From positions 186,001 through 250,000 of the forward strand of contig CANLQD010000005.1 in NCBI GenBank assembly GCA_947493175.1: a DNA stretch of 64,000 bases, written 5' to 3'. Below the pieces are notes generated by a model that worked only from the letters and a program-made list of their open reading frames with translations, had not been told where the DNA came from and searched no databases. Source of the DNA: an uncultured Flavobacteriaceae bacterium. Lineage in GTDB: Bacteria; Bacteroidota; Bacteroidia; Flavobacteriales; Flavobacteriaceae. This document shows positions 1-8,171 of the stretch, one piece after another (positions within the stretch are counted from its first letter, which is position 1; each line of letters begins with the position of its first letter). Both the position numbers and the translations under genes were made by a program.

Positions 1-338
1 TATTGCTCACCTTTGTACTTGTTTTTATCGCTTCCCATGCGGTAGGGCAAGGTGCGGTCATTTGGGTATTTATTTCTGAGATATTTCCAAATAAGGTTCG
101 CGCCTTTGGCCAATCGTGGGGTACCGGTACCCATTGGGTTTTTGCCGCTATCATTACATTGATCACACCTATTTTTTTGGATGAGGAGAAAGGGATTTTC
201 AAAGAAAACCCCTGGCCTATTTTTATCTTCTTTGCCGGGATGATGGTTTTGCAACTACTATGGGTTCTTTTCAAGATGCCAGAAACCAAGGGCGTATCGC
301 TTGAAGAGTTGAGCGATCAACTGAGCGGCAAAGAATAA
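1..338 (+). CDS. Sugar transporter of the major facilitator superfamily, C-terminal part
   Basis: The window opens inside this gene; the frame is open from the first bases, so the start lies upstream. About 112 residues remain. They contain three hydrophobic segments separated by short loops and the motif PETKG followed by VSLEEL near the end, the signature of the C-terminal end of sugar-porter MFS proteins (proton or sodium symporters in the inner membrane). The motif SEIFPNKVRA earlier in the fragment matches the conserved E-x-F/Y-P-x-x-x-R loop of the same family. The sugar cannot be told from this fragment. The utilisation genes further right (galK, GH36) make a hexose plausible, but this is inference. 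Confidence 0.85.
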   Translation, partial: LLTFVLVFIASHAVGQGAVIWVFISEIFPNKVRAFGQSWGTGTHWVFAAIITLITPIFLDEEKGIFKENPWPIFIFFAGMMVLQLLWVLFKMPETKGVSLEELSDQLSGKE

Positions 339-485
339 CCCTCCTAACTGAGCTTCAACATTTTATCGATAAAACGGGTCATACATCGAGCATTTATACT
401 ACAAAGTATCCCTTTGGTCGAAATAATCGTCTGAAAACTGGAATTGAAGGCAAAATTTCCTTAATTTACAGTAAATAACACTAAT

Positions 486-614
486 ATGGAACAAGAAGTT
501 ACTTTTGGAGAAAGAGTACTGAACGGTTTCTTGAGTATAATGGTCATTGTCTTGGTCGGTATTTTGTTATCGGTCGTCGTTGCGCTTATTCTCTGGGCCG
601 TCGGAATCTTTTAA
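486..614 (+). CDS. Small single-pass membrane protein, 42 residues
   Basis: A short ATG-to-TAA frame encodes a charged N-terminus (MEQEVTFGER) followed by one strongly hydrophobic helix of about 25 residues that ends the protein. The composition, single helix and terminator-like hairpin about 75 bases after the stop support a real small gene, probably an inner-membrane microprotein. No function is recognisable. It lies about 150 bases after the sugar transporter on the same strand and could be transcribed with it. Confidence 0.5.
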   Translation: MEQEVTFGERVLNGFLSIMVIVLVGILLSVVVALILWAVGIF

Positions 615-689
615 ACCCCTAAACCTTAGTTCCCCTATAAATCTTATTGCCCCCTATTTATCTTTAATTTAATTTTGACGAATGCCATG

Positions 690-716
690 GCCCCTCTCGA
701 GGGGCTTTCTTTTTAT
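690..716 (+). terminator. Rho-independent terminator
   Basis: A perfect palindrome, GCCCCTCTCGAGGGGC at 690-705, is followed by a T-rich tract. It would end transcription of the small membrane-protein gene. Apart from this hairpin I see no gene between 615 and 922. Confidence 0.75.
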
Positions 717-922
717 TCATAGCATCTCTCAAAACAGAATCGTTTATTGCGGTCATATACCCGCAAAAGTAATCTGCCCCAGGACAAACCCTTATATCTA
801 CTGTCAAGGACAGGCCCTGAACCCAAAAAACAACGTAGACCGTAGGAAGGGACACTTCTTAAAATGCAATCAATGCTTGAGAAAGAAAACCTACTATAAA
901 ATTAAGGTTCCCATCTGTAAAA

Positions 923-2269
923 CTACTTGTTGAAAAAACCCATGGGATCCAGTGCTTGTCCGTCTTTTTGAACTTCATAATGCAGATGCGACCCTGATGA
1001 AATACCCGTACTACCTACATACCCAATGACCGCTCCTTTTTTTACCTGACCATCTTTGGTGACATTAAAACCGTCTAAATGGGCATAACGCGTCTGATAA
1101 CCATCTTCATGGACCAGCACTACCAAATTACCCCAATCGTTTTCGTCATCGGCTTTTAATACCATACCGTTAGCGGTAGCAAGAACAGGAGTGCCTTTGG
1201 CGGCCCTAATATCGATGCCTCCATGTACCAGAATGACGCCTGTTTTCGGTTGCTTTACTTTTTGTCCAAAAAAACTGGTAATCCGTTCTTTGTCATAGTC
1301 TTCCAAAGGAAAAATAGAGGGTGGTGTGGCCAGTTGCACCTTGGCCTTTACCGCAAACCGATCTTCGGGTATCAAATCGGTATTTGTAGAAATTGAAAAA
1401 CCGAGAGAAACACCGACAATCGTTCCTAATAAAGGAAGGTATTTGAGCATCGCAATTCTTTTTGATCTGTTTTTTGTTATCATCATGATTCGTTTTTTGA
1501 TTATAGGATTATTGAAATAACTTAATGTAGCATGCCTATTTTTTTCCTGAACAGTGTCTAGCAGCAATTGTAAATAATCGGACGTTCTTACCGACCGCCG
1601 CAACACCGATTCATCGGCTTGAAACTCGTGTAATGATTTTACACTCTTCCGATATAGGTATAACAGCGGATTGAACCAAAAGCAACAATGGTATAACTCG
1701 ATCACTAACAAATCGAATGAATGTCGAAGTTTTATATGACCCGCCTCATGTTCTAAGATCATTTTGTTAAGCTTGCCCAAGGATTTTTTTGGAACGTAAA
1801 TCGTATTGAAATAGGAGAATGGCACATCTATATCGCACCACAGCACCTTGATTCCTCTAAAATAGGTTTTTACCGAATACTCTCGCATCCGTGAAAATAT
1901 ACGAAGGGTCGCAACAAAATGAACCAATCTTATGAAGACCCCAAACAAATAGGCCAGTAGTAGGTAGATGGAATAATCGGTCGATACTTCGGACCTTTTC
2001 ACGGGTACACCTTCAACCAATGGAAGCTGCACACTGTCGATAAAGATCACATTCTGCATAAAGGCCAATTGAAGGCCGTTTTGTCCCGTGGGCCATATCA
2101 CGTTCCAGTCTATCAAGGGAAGTAATAATGAAAAAAAGGGCAGCATCACCAAGAACCATCGATTCATCTTATGGAACGTGAGCCTGCCAACGAACATGCA
2201 GTAGCAAAAGTAGAGCCCGGTAAACACGATGCTCGTCTGCAACAGATAAAGAAGAAAATCATTGACCAT
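923..2269 (-). CDS. BlaR1/MecR1-type M56 membrane metallopeptidase fused to an M23 peptidase domain
   Basis: 448 residues. The N-terminal part has hydrophobic segments near residues 5-25, 35-55 and 95-115, then the zinc motif HEAGH near residue 175 of M56 (BlaR1-like) peptidases. A fourth hydrophobic segment lies near 275-295. The C-terminal 110 residues are an M23 (LytM-like) domain with HGGID and the HLH of the second motif, so all zinc ligands appear present. M56 proteins sense cell-wall stress and trigger removal of a BlaI repressor. Here the usual penicillin-binding sensor is replaced by a peptidoglycan-peptidase fold, which suggests cell-wall sensing or processing outside the membrane (inference). 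The start overlaps the end of the BlaI-like gene by 11 bases, so the two are translationally linked. Confidence 0.85.
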   Translation of the reverse strand: MVNDFLLYLLQTSIVFTGLYFCYCMFVGRLTFHKMNRWFLVMLPFFSLLLPLIDWNVIWPTGQNGLQLAFMQNVIFIDSVQLPLVEGVPVKRSEVSTDYSIYLLLAYLFGVFIRLVHFVATLRIFSRMREYSVKTYFRGIKVLWCDIDVPFSYFNTIYVPKKSLGKLNKMILEHEAGHIKLRHSFDLLVIELYHCCFWFNPLLYLYRKSVKSLHEFQADESVLRRSVRTSDYLQLLLDTVQEKNRHATLSYFNNPIIKKRIMMITKNRSKRIAMLKYLPLLGTIVGVSLGFSISTNTDLIPEDRFAVKAKVQLATPPSIFPLEDYDKERITSFFGQKVKQPKTGVILVHGGIDIRAAKGTPVLATANGMVLKADDENDWGNLVVLVHEDGYQTRYAHLDGFNVTKDGQVKKGAVIGYVGSTGISSGSHLHYEVQKDGQALDPMGFFNK

Positions 2270-2642
2270 CCTGTTTCAGTTTTTTAATTTTTTCATCGAT
2301 GAGCTCCTTTATCTCTTCCAATTCCGAGAGGTTTAAATTTTCATCCTGTGCAAAGAAATTGGCAAACTTGCTTTTAGACCCATTAAAAAAATTTTTTACC
2401 ACAACATTCATATGCTTTTTGAAGTATACATCTTTTGAAATGGCAGGATAGTACCTCCTTACTTTCCCAAACGTTTCGAATGCAACGAACCCTTTTTTGA
2501 CCAATACCCGTACCACTGTAGAAATAGTGGTATAAGCCGGCTTAGGTTCGGGAAACTGCTCCACGATATCTTTAAGGAATGCTTTTTTGAGATTCCAGAT
2601 GTAATGCATTAACTGTTCTTCGGCTTTTGTCAACTCGTTCAT
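2259..2642 (-). CDS. blaI: BlaI/MecI/CopY-family transcriptional repressor
   Basis: 127 residues, the usual family length. The N-terminal winged helix (LTKAEEQLMHYIWNL, then the recognition segment around YTTISTVVRVLVKKGFV) is typical of BlaI; the C-terminal helices would dimerise. It is the first gene of a two-gene operon with the M56-M23 sensor and overlaps it. In this family, proteolysis of BlaI triggered by the membrane partner relieves repression. Two AT-rich palindromes directly upstream are candidate operators, consistent with autoregulation. Confidence 0.88.
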   Translation of the reverse strand: MNELTKAEEQLMHYIWNLKKAFLKDIVEQFPEPKPAYTTISTVVRVLVKKGFVAFETFGKVRRYYPAISKDVYFKKHMNVVVKNFFNGSKSKFANFFAQDENLNLSELEEIKELIDEKIKKLKQDGQ

Positions 2643-2671
2643 GGGTCAAATATAGTATTTTTTTATTTACG

Positions 2672-2705
2672 ACTATAAATATAGTAATATAACTATTTTT
2701 ATAGT
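2672..2705 (-). promoter_or_regulatory. Paired palindromes, candidate BlaI operators
   Basis: Two closely matching dyads lie 20 bases apart, two helical turns: ACTATAAATATAGT at 2672-2685 and ACTATTTTTATAGT at 2692-2705. They sit 30-63 bases upstream of the blaI-like start. Spacing and symmetry fit two repressor dimers bound on one face of the helix. The assignment to BlaI is inferred from position. Confidence 0.55.
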
Positions 2706-2835
2706 CAAAATCTTTAATCTCCGGAATGTCCCACCATATTCTCCATTATGCATCTTGTTAGGGTTGCTATTCTGCAGCATCGGAAACCATCTCAGTTCTT
2801 ACATTCGCCAAGACAGCGATTCGTGGTATCATTGT

Positions 2836-2876
2836 GTACAGTAGTACTTTTTTCAGGTCATTAACATGTACTTTTG
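2836..2876 (+). promoter_or_regulatory. Promoter and candidate operator of the AraC-type gene
   Basis: A Bacteroidota -7 match, TACTTTTG (2869-2876), lies 20 bases before the ATG. GTACAGTAGTAC at 2836-2847 sits in the -33 area. Its reverse complement recurs with one mismatch upstream of the next gene (4031-4042), which suggests that this regulator controls both. Confidence 0.5.
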
Positions 2877-2895
2877 TGCTAAACTATGATATGGA

Positions 2896-4014
2896 ATGCC
2901 TGCACTTACCATTGTAGATCTCGTTTTGTTTTTGGGAATCAGTCAAGGATTGTTTCTCGCTATCTCTTTACGTCTTATACAAGATCGAAACAGGTCGGCC
3001 AATAGGGTACTTTCTTTGCTGTTGCTCATAGCGGTTTTAATGCTTTTTGGAAGAATAGTAGCATTCCGCGTTCCAGAAGCATGGGTTTGGCGTTTTGGAG
3101 TGCTCATCGATACCACTATTTTTCTTTTTGGTCCCTTTATCTATCTATACGTACGACGGTTAATTTTTCATGAGAAACCTTCATTTTCGCTTACTTGGGC
3201 ACATTACGTCCCTGCAGTCTTGCATTTAGGGTATTACTTTTGGACGTTGCGTTTTTCCACATCCGATTTCAACGAGCGTTATTTTTCAGGCGAACTGAAC
3301 CTGCTTTTTTTCATTGTGGAAGCCGCAGGGCTACTCTCCTTTGGGTACTATTGGACAAAGACCTCTCTGCTAGTAAAAAAGTATTCGGTTTCTGAAAAAA
3401 CTGCACTGTCGTTTTATCAATCGGTTCGAAAGTATCTAGGATTTTTATTAGCAACCCTTGCCCTATTTATCGCGCTTTGGCTTGTAAGTTTTCTCAGCAC
3501 ACACTTTCTTCACTACCCATTTAAATATATCAATTACGTAACCATGTGGATTTCGACACCACTATTTATTTATGCCATTGGATATTTTAGCTTACGCCAA
3601 CCGGCCATCTTCAGGGTCCCTTATATATCAAAATCCGCTTCCGAAAACGATCGGTTGAAGCCTGAAGCAATTCAAAAACTACAAAAACGTCTTCATTATT
3701 TTATGGAAGAGGAACACCTTTACCAAAGACCCGACATCACGCTCAAGGCTTTGGCGGAAAAACTGAATACGACGCCTAACAATCTTTCATGGCTATTGAA
3801 CCAAGTATATCAAGCATCTTTTTATGAATATATCAATACGCATCGGATACAGGCTTTTTTAAGGAAGCTAAATCAAAACGAACATGAGACCCATACGTTA
3901 TTGGCATTGGCGATGGACGTAGGCTTTAATTCCAAATCGACCTTTAATCGTGTCTTCAAATCAGTAACCGGAACTACACCAAGAAATTATCTTAAAACCA
4001 AAAGTGTAGCTTAA
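2896..4014 (+). CDS. Membrane-bound AraC-family transcriptional regulator
   Basis: 372 residues. The first about 240 hold six or seven hydrophobic segments (for example ILGIS... to LLLIAVLMLF, and ATLALFIALWLVSFL), and the last about 110 form an AraC/XylS-type DNA-binding domain with two helix-turn-helix units (TLKALAEKLNTTPNNLSWLL and LALAMDVGFNSKSTFNRVFK). This architecture is common in Bacteroidota and is thought to sense a membrane or periplasmic signal. The gene precedes the lipoprotein at 4111 on the same strand, and both have a related GTAC-dyad upstream. Confidence 0.85.
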   Translation: MPALTIVDLVLFLGISQGLFLAISLRLIQDRNRSANRVLSLLLLIAVLMLFGRIVAFRVPEAWVWRFGVLIDTTIFLFGPFIYLYVRRLIFHEKPSFSLTWAHYVPAVLHLGYYFWTLRFSTSDFNERYFSGELNLLFFIVEAAGLLSFGYYWTKTSLLVKKYSVSEKTALSFYQSVRKYLGFLLATLALFIALWLVSFLSTHFLHYPFKYINYVTMWISTPLFIYAIGYFSLRQPAIFRVPYISKSASENDRLKPEAIQKLQKRLHYFMEEEHLYQRPDITLKALAEKLNTTPNNLSWLLNQVYQASFYEYINTHRIQAFLRKLNQNEHETHTLLALAMDVGFNSKSTFNRVFKSVTGTTPRNYLKTKSVA

Positions 4015-4030
4015 ACCTCAATTAAAAAAA

Positions 4031-4081
4031 GTACCACTGTACCCAAAATGTCGATTTATGGGTTCCGAGAAAATAGTTTTG
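4031..4081 (+). promoter_or_regulatory. Promoter and candidate AraC-type operator for the beta-propeller lipoprotein
   Basis: GTACCACTGTAC (4031-4042) is followed by a -7 match TAGTTTTG (4074-4081). The dyad is the reverse complement, with one mismatch, of the one in front of the AraC gene. The operator-to-promoter distance is 43 bases here and 33 there, a difference of about one helical turn. Confidence 0.5.
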
Positions 4082-4110
4082 GCCTATTAATAATCCAAAA
4101 CATATTTCCA

Positions 4111-5055
4111 ATGAAAAATCACAATTTACTTTCAAAAGTTGGTGTCGCATTTCTTTTTTGTGGGATGCTAACCCTTAATTCATGTATGGTCGACGATTTC
4201 GTCGGTGGTGGTCCTAAACCTAAAAAGGTGAGAACCATTGTCGGCGACGATTTTCCAGCAAATGATGGTCTCTTCGTTACATCCAACGGTACCGTTCTGG
4301 CATCTAATTTTGGTGTTTTCGACCCTACCCTGAACAAATACAATGGTACCACGGTATATGAAGTTTCCAAGAGAGGCAAGGTAAATGTCAAGGCCAGTGG
4401 TTTTGAGGCACCTATGGGTAGCGGGGTTGACAGCAAGGGCAATCTTTACTTCAATACCGAAAACAATAACGACGCCGTTTCCGGAGTATTGGTCAAGGTA
4501 GCCCCTGATGGTTCTTCATCGCAAGTGGCGGAAATTCCAGGATGGCCTTCAGGAGTGGCCATTGATACGGACGATGTAGTCTATGTGGCCAACTTTTTCG
4601 CCCCTACCTTACACAAGGTCATGCCCGACGGCACCATATCGGTATTGGCGACCGATGATCGACTTTTTGGCTGTGTAGGAATCGACATTGACCATGAGGG
4701 AAACATCATTACCGCTAATTTCTTTACCGCCGATATTTTAAAGGTTACCCAAGAGGGGGAGGTTTCATTGATTGCCAACATCCCCGATACTACCCAAGGT
4801 TTTGCCATTGGATACATGACGATTTTTAAGAATGCCGTTTATGCCACTGGCATAAGTCAACATGTCATCTACAAAGTTGGCTTTGACGGTTCGACCGAAG
4901 TCTTTGCCGGAACCGTGGGAATTGAAGGAAGTGCGGATGGAAAATTGGACGAGGCCACTTTTTCGCAGCCAAACGGTATTGCCGCAGATGAACGAAGAGG
5001 TATTTTATACATCTCGCAATTTGGAACTCCTGGACTGCGGGCAATCAAATTTTAA
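4111..5055 (+). CDS. SMP-30/NHL-like beta-propeller lipoprotein
   Basis: I place the start at 4111 because it gives a clean lipoprotein signal (MKNHNLLSKVG..., lipobox LNSC) and lies after the promoter; an upstream ATG at 4048 would put 21 unsuited residues in front. The mature 290 residues show repeated blades with patterns such as GVDSKGNLYFN, GVAIDTDDVVYVANF and GIDIDHEGNIITANF, typical of SMP-30/gluconolactonase or NHL propellers. It probably sits in the periplasm or on the outer membrane, as a lactonase-like enzyme or a binding protein. A residue-level assignment to lactonase was not possible. Confidence 0.75.
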   Translation: MKNHNLLSKVGVAFLFCGMLTLNSCMVDDFVGGGPKPKKVRTIVGDDFPANDGLFVTSNGTVLASNFGVFDPTLNKYNGTTVYEVSKRGKVNVKASGFEAPMGSGVDSKGNLYFNTENNNDAVSGVLVKVAPDGSSSQVAEIPGWPSGVAIDTDDVVYVANFFAPTLHKVMPDGTISVLATDDRLFGCVGIDIDHEGNIITANFFTADILKVTQEGEVSLIANIPDTTQGFAIGYMTIFKNAVYATGISQHVIYKVGFDGSTEVFAGTVGIEGSADGKLDEATFSQPNGIAADERRGILYISQFGTPGLRAIKF

Positions 5056-5064
5056 CTAAACAAC

Positions 5065-5110
5065 GACCCCATCAAGCCAGTATGTACTACTTTTGATGCA
5101 TGATGGGGTC
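5065..5110. terminator. Inverted repeat after the propeller gene, possible terminator
   Basis: GACCCCATCA (5065-5074) and TGATGGGGTC (5101-5110) are perfect complements around a 26-base loop, directly after the stop codon. There is no T-tract, so it may instead stabilise the mRNA end. Confidence 0.45.
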
Positions 5111-5178
5111 TACTTAACCAAAGTTCACCCCGTATCGAATCAGGAATTTCAGGGACCTAATTTAAGCTGAATGAAATC

Positions 5179-6432
5179 ATGAAAAAAATCTTGTTGTATG
5201 GCTTTCTTATTGTTTTTGGCTTTGCCAGCGGCCAAGCTAAAATGGAGGTGAAAAATGAACGTTCGGGTTTAACCGACTCATTAACAACAGAGATTGATAT
5301 AATTCTAAAACAAGGATATATCAAAGGTCTTGGTGTCGCCATTGTGAATCAGGATACAACACTCTATGCCAAGGGTTTTGGAATGGCCGATGTAGCGAAC
5401 AACAAACCCTATACAATCCATACAATTCAAAATATTGCATCGGTATCGAAGACACTTATCGGAATCGCGCTGCTAAAAGCACAGGAAACGGAAAAACTAT
5501 CTCTCACAGATGCTATCAACAACTATTTGCCCTTTAGGATCAAAAATCCGTTCTACCCTGAACAGCCGATCCTTGTTCAACACCTGGCAACACATACCTC
5601 TACCATTCAAGACGGAGACCTGTATGGTGAAAAGTCCTATATTCTTCAAGATGCAGAATCGTACCAAAAGGCGCAATCCATGCAAACGGCAAGCGAATTT
5701 AATCTGCCCAATGCCGACATGGGCATGGGGGTCTTTCTAAAAGAATTCCTCGACAAAGAAGGTGCCTGGTATCAAAAAAAACAGTTTATGCGAAAAAAGC
5801 CAGGTGAACGCTTCGAATATTCCAATGTAGGAGCAACACTTGCGGCCTATACATTAGAGGTCGCAACAAACAAGCCGTATTCCCAGTTTACCAAGAATAC
5901 CATTATGGAACCTTTAGGAATGGGATCCAGTGGTTGGACTTTTAAAAATATAGATGCCGAGAAGCTTAGCAAGCTGTATGCATTGGATGGAGAGACCATC
6001 CCGTTTTACAAACTCATTACGTACCCAGATGGTGGGTTGCTCACCTCTATCCATGATATGACAATATACCTCAGAGAGCTGATCAACGGCTACAACGGAA
6101 AGGGCCGACTACTCTCCAACAAAAGCTACGAGCAGCTTTTTGCCGAGTGGCTTACCGCTGAAAACTTTGAGGAAAGAGATACGGGAAACCCTTTCGATGA
6201 CGAATATAATTCCGGTATTTTCTTTGGACATACCCCAACGGGATACATTGGCCATACCGGGGGAGATCCCGGCGTAGCAACCTTTATGTTTTTTAATCCC
6301 AAAACCAATATCGGGAAACTATTGTTCGTAAATACCGACTTGGATAAAAAAGGCGCCGAACAATTTTTCCAAATCTGGAATACACTGGGATCATACGAAA
6401 CTCGATTGAACGAAGCTATTCCAAAACATTAG
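5179..6432 (+). CDS. Secreted serine hydrolase of the beta-lactamase/PBP4* family
   Basis: 417 residues with a signal peptide (MKKILLYGFLIVFGFASG). The class C beta-lactamase fold motifs are present: the nucleophile in SVSK near residue 90, YSN near 215 and HTGG near 355. Such proteins are usually esterases, D-aminopeptidases or penicillin-binding-like enzymes rather than true beta-lactamases. It is one of four family members in this window. It is followed by an ABM-domain gene 86 bases downstream. Confidence 0.85.
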   Translation: MKKILLYGFLIVFGFASGQAKMEVKNERSGLTDSLTTEIDIILKQGYIKGLGVAIVNQDTTLYAKGFGMADVANNKPYTIHTIQNIASVSKTLIGIALLKAQETEKLSLTDAINNYLPFRIKNPFYPEQPILVQHLATHTSTIQDGDLYGEKSYILQDAESYQKAQSMQTASEFNLPNADMGMGVFLKEFLDKEGAWYQKKQFMRKKPGERFEYSNVGATLAAYTLEVATNKPYSQFTKNTIMEPLGMGSSGWTFKNIDAEKLSKLYALDGETIPFYKLITYPDGGLLTSIHDMTIYLRELINGYNGKGRLLSNKSYEQLFAEWLTAENFEERDTGNPFDDEYNSGIFFGHTPTGYIGHTGGDPGVATFMFFNPKTNIGKLLFVNTDLDKKGAEQFFQIWNTLGSYETRLNEAIPKH

Positions 6433-6518
6433 GACCGATTGTTGAAGTTTTTGTTTCGAATACGAACGACGGCGAAAAAAGAAACTATTCCCAAGAAATA
6501 CCTCATACTAAAAAAATA

Positions 6519-6818
6519 ATGATAGCACGTATTTGGCAAGGCCAGACCAAGATTGAGGATGAAAAGGCCTATACCGATTTCATGAAAACAAGGGCCATTC
6601 CGGATTATGAAAAAACGGAGGGCTTTGTGAAATTGACCTTTCTAAAACGAACCGATAGCACGTATGCCTATTTTAAGCTAATTACCTTCTGGGAGAATCT
6701 TGAGGTAATCCAAAACTTTGCGGGTACAGATCCCGAAAAAGCAAAATACTATCCTGAAGACAAAGATTTTTTAACAACCTTCCCTGAGAAAGTGGTTCAC
6801 TATGAGGTTTTTGCATAA
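6519..6818 (+). CDS. Antibiotic-biosynthesis-monooxygenase (ABM) fold small protein
   Basis: 99 residues without a signal peptide. MIARIWQG at the start, the central GFVKLTFLKR strand and ITFWENLEVIQNFAG match the ferredoxin-like ABM/dimeric alpha-beta barrel pattern. Members are cofactor-free monooxygenases, haem-degrading enzymes or proteins of unknown role. The last 17 bases overlap the next gene, suggesting coupled translation. Confidence 0.7.
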   Translation: MIARIWQGQTKIEDEKAYTDFMKTRAIPDYEKTEGFVKLTFLKRTDSTYAYFKLITFWENLEVIQNFAGTDPEKAKYYPEDKDFLTTFPEKVVHYEVFA

Positions 6819-8025
6819 ACTATACCATCTGACAACACTAGGCATTATCTTGTTATTTGCTTTTGCGGGGTTGGCCCAGAATGAAACAATCACCTTGTCG
6901 GGGCAACTGCTAGACAAAGAAACCGCAGAACCGATTCCTTATGCTTCGATTTATTTAAAGGAAAAACCTATCGGGACCACTACTAACGAAGACGGGTACT
7001 TCGTTTTTCATATTTCCCCAGAACTCAAAACCGGCACAGTGGTGTTATCGGTAATAGGTTATACCGCCGTTTTCAAAAAAATAAATGCGTTTAAGAAGGA
7101 CGAAACGATTTTTCTTTCTTCCCAAATTACAAAACTTGATGAGGTCTCGATTACTGCGACCAGAAAAAAGCAACTAACAGCGAAAGAGATTGTTAGAAAA
7201 GCTTATAAAGAAATCCCGAACAATTACCCCATAACACCTTATGTGTTGGAGGGGTATGTAAGGGGACTTCAGAAAGAAGACAACCAATATGTTGAATACC
7301 TGGAGTGTGCAGCTAAATTCTTCTACCAAGGCTATAAGACCGCAAGGGAACCCCAAGTGGAGCTTTTGGGGGTACGGAACAGTTATTTGGCCCCAAGACA
7401 CCCATGGAATGAAGAATCGCAACGTAAAAATGCATTGATCGATTTAGTAGAAGATGACTTTATTAGGTTTGATTATGGCCCCATAGCACCCAAAAGGGGG
7501 TGGAAATTTGAACTCGATGGTATTATACCATATCAGGGCGGACTCCTCTTTAAAATAGAAGGAATCGACAGTCCTTTTCAAACCGCTACTGTTTTTATCG
7601 ACACGGAAACATTCGCATTTGTAAAAATCGAATTAACAAGGAAGGCCATCAACAATCGATCATGGCGAAGGCGTTTTACCAACGGGGCCTTACAAGTCTA
7701 TTATAATGTGGTTTTCGAATATCAGAAATACAAAGGAAAAATGTACTTGAAGTATCAAAAGGAAGAAGATCATTGGAAAATTTTCGAAGGATTGGAATCC
7801 GGTCAATTGTTGTTGACACAATACCCCAAAAAAGAACTTTTCATCAACAATATCATTACTGAAAATGTGGACACCTACCCATTCGAGAGAAATATGGATA
7901 TTGGCAGTAGTATTGAAAACCAAGCAGCAAACTATGACATAGCATTTTGGAAAAACTATAATATTCCCCAACAGACCCAAAAAGAAAGTGCGATTATCAA
8001 GGAATTAAAGAAAATAACCGAATAA
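6802..8025 (+). CDS. Secreted protein with carboxypeptidase-like regulatory domain (DUF5686-like)
   Basis: 407 residues. A signal peptide ends near LLFAFAGLAQ. Residues about 30-115 form a carboxypeptidase-D-regulatory-like beta domain (GQLLDKETAEPIPYASIYL, then TTNEDGYFVF), as found at the N-terminus of TonB receptors. The remainder is beta-rich and resembles the DUF5686 group, usually associated with the outer membrane; the C-terminal half is shorter than in full-length members. It overlaps the ABM gene upstream. Function unknown. Confidence 0.7.
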   Translation: MRFLHKLYHLTTLGIILLFAFAGLAQNETITLSGQLLDKETAEPIPYASIYLKEKPIGTTTNEDGYFVFHISPELKTGTVVLSVIGYTAVFKKINAFKKDETIFLSSQITKLDEVSITATRKKQLTAKEIVRKAYKEIPNNYPITPYVLEGYVRGLQKEDNQYVEYLECAAKFFYQGYKTAREPQVELLGVRNSYLAPRHPWNEESQRKNALIDLVEDDFIRFDYGPIAPKRGWKFELDGIIPYQGGLLFKIEGIDSPFQTATVFIDTETFAFVKIELTRKAINNRSWRRRFTNGALQVYYNVVFEYQKYKGKMYLKYQKEEDHWKIFEGLESGQLLLTQYPKKELFINNIITENVDTYPFERNMDIGSSIENQAANYDIAFWKNYNIPQQTQKESAIIKELKKITE

Positions 8026-8039
8026 CAGCCAATGCCGGT

Positions 8040-8062
8040 CGCTATTCCATAGCGATTTTTTT
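8040..8062 (+). terminator. Rho-independent terminator
   Basis: CGCTAT (8040-8045) and ATAGCG (8049-8054) form a tight hairpin followed by a run of seven T. It ends the preceding plus-strand operon ahead of a convergent gene. Confidence 0.7.
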
Positions 8063-8171
8063 CTTAAAACAACCGGGAAATCATTCTCCAGAATAGATCT
8101 TTTAAATAAAATCTGAACATGTTTCGCCAAGCACCGTCTTTAAGGGCTATGAACAAAACTTACTATACAGA

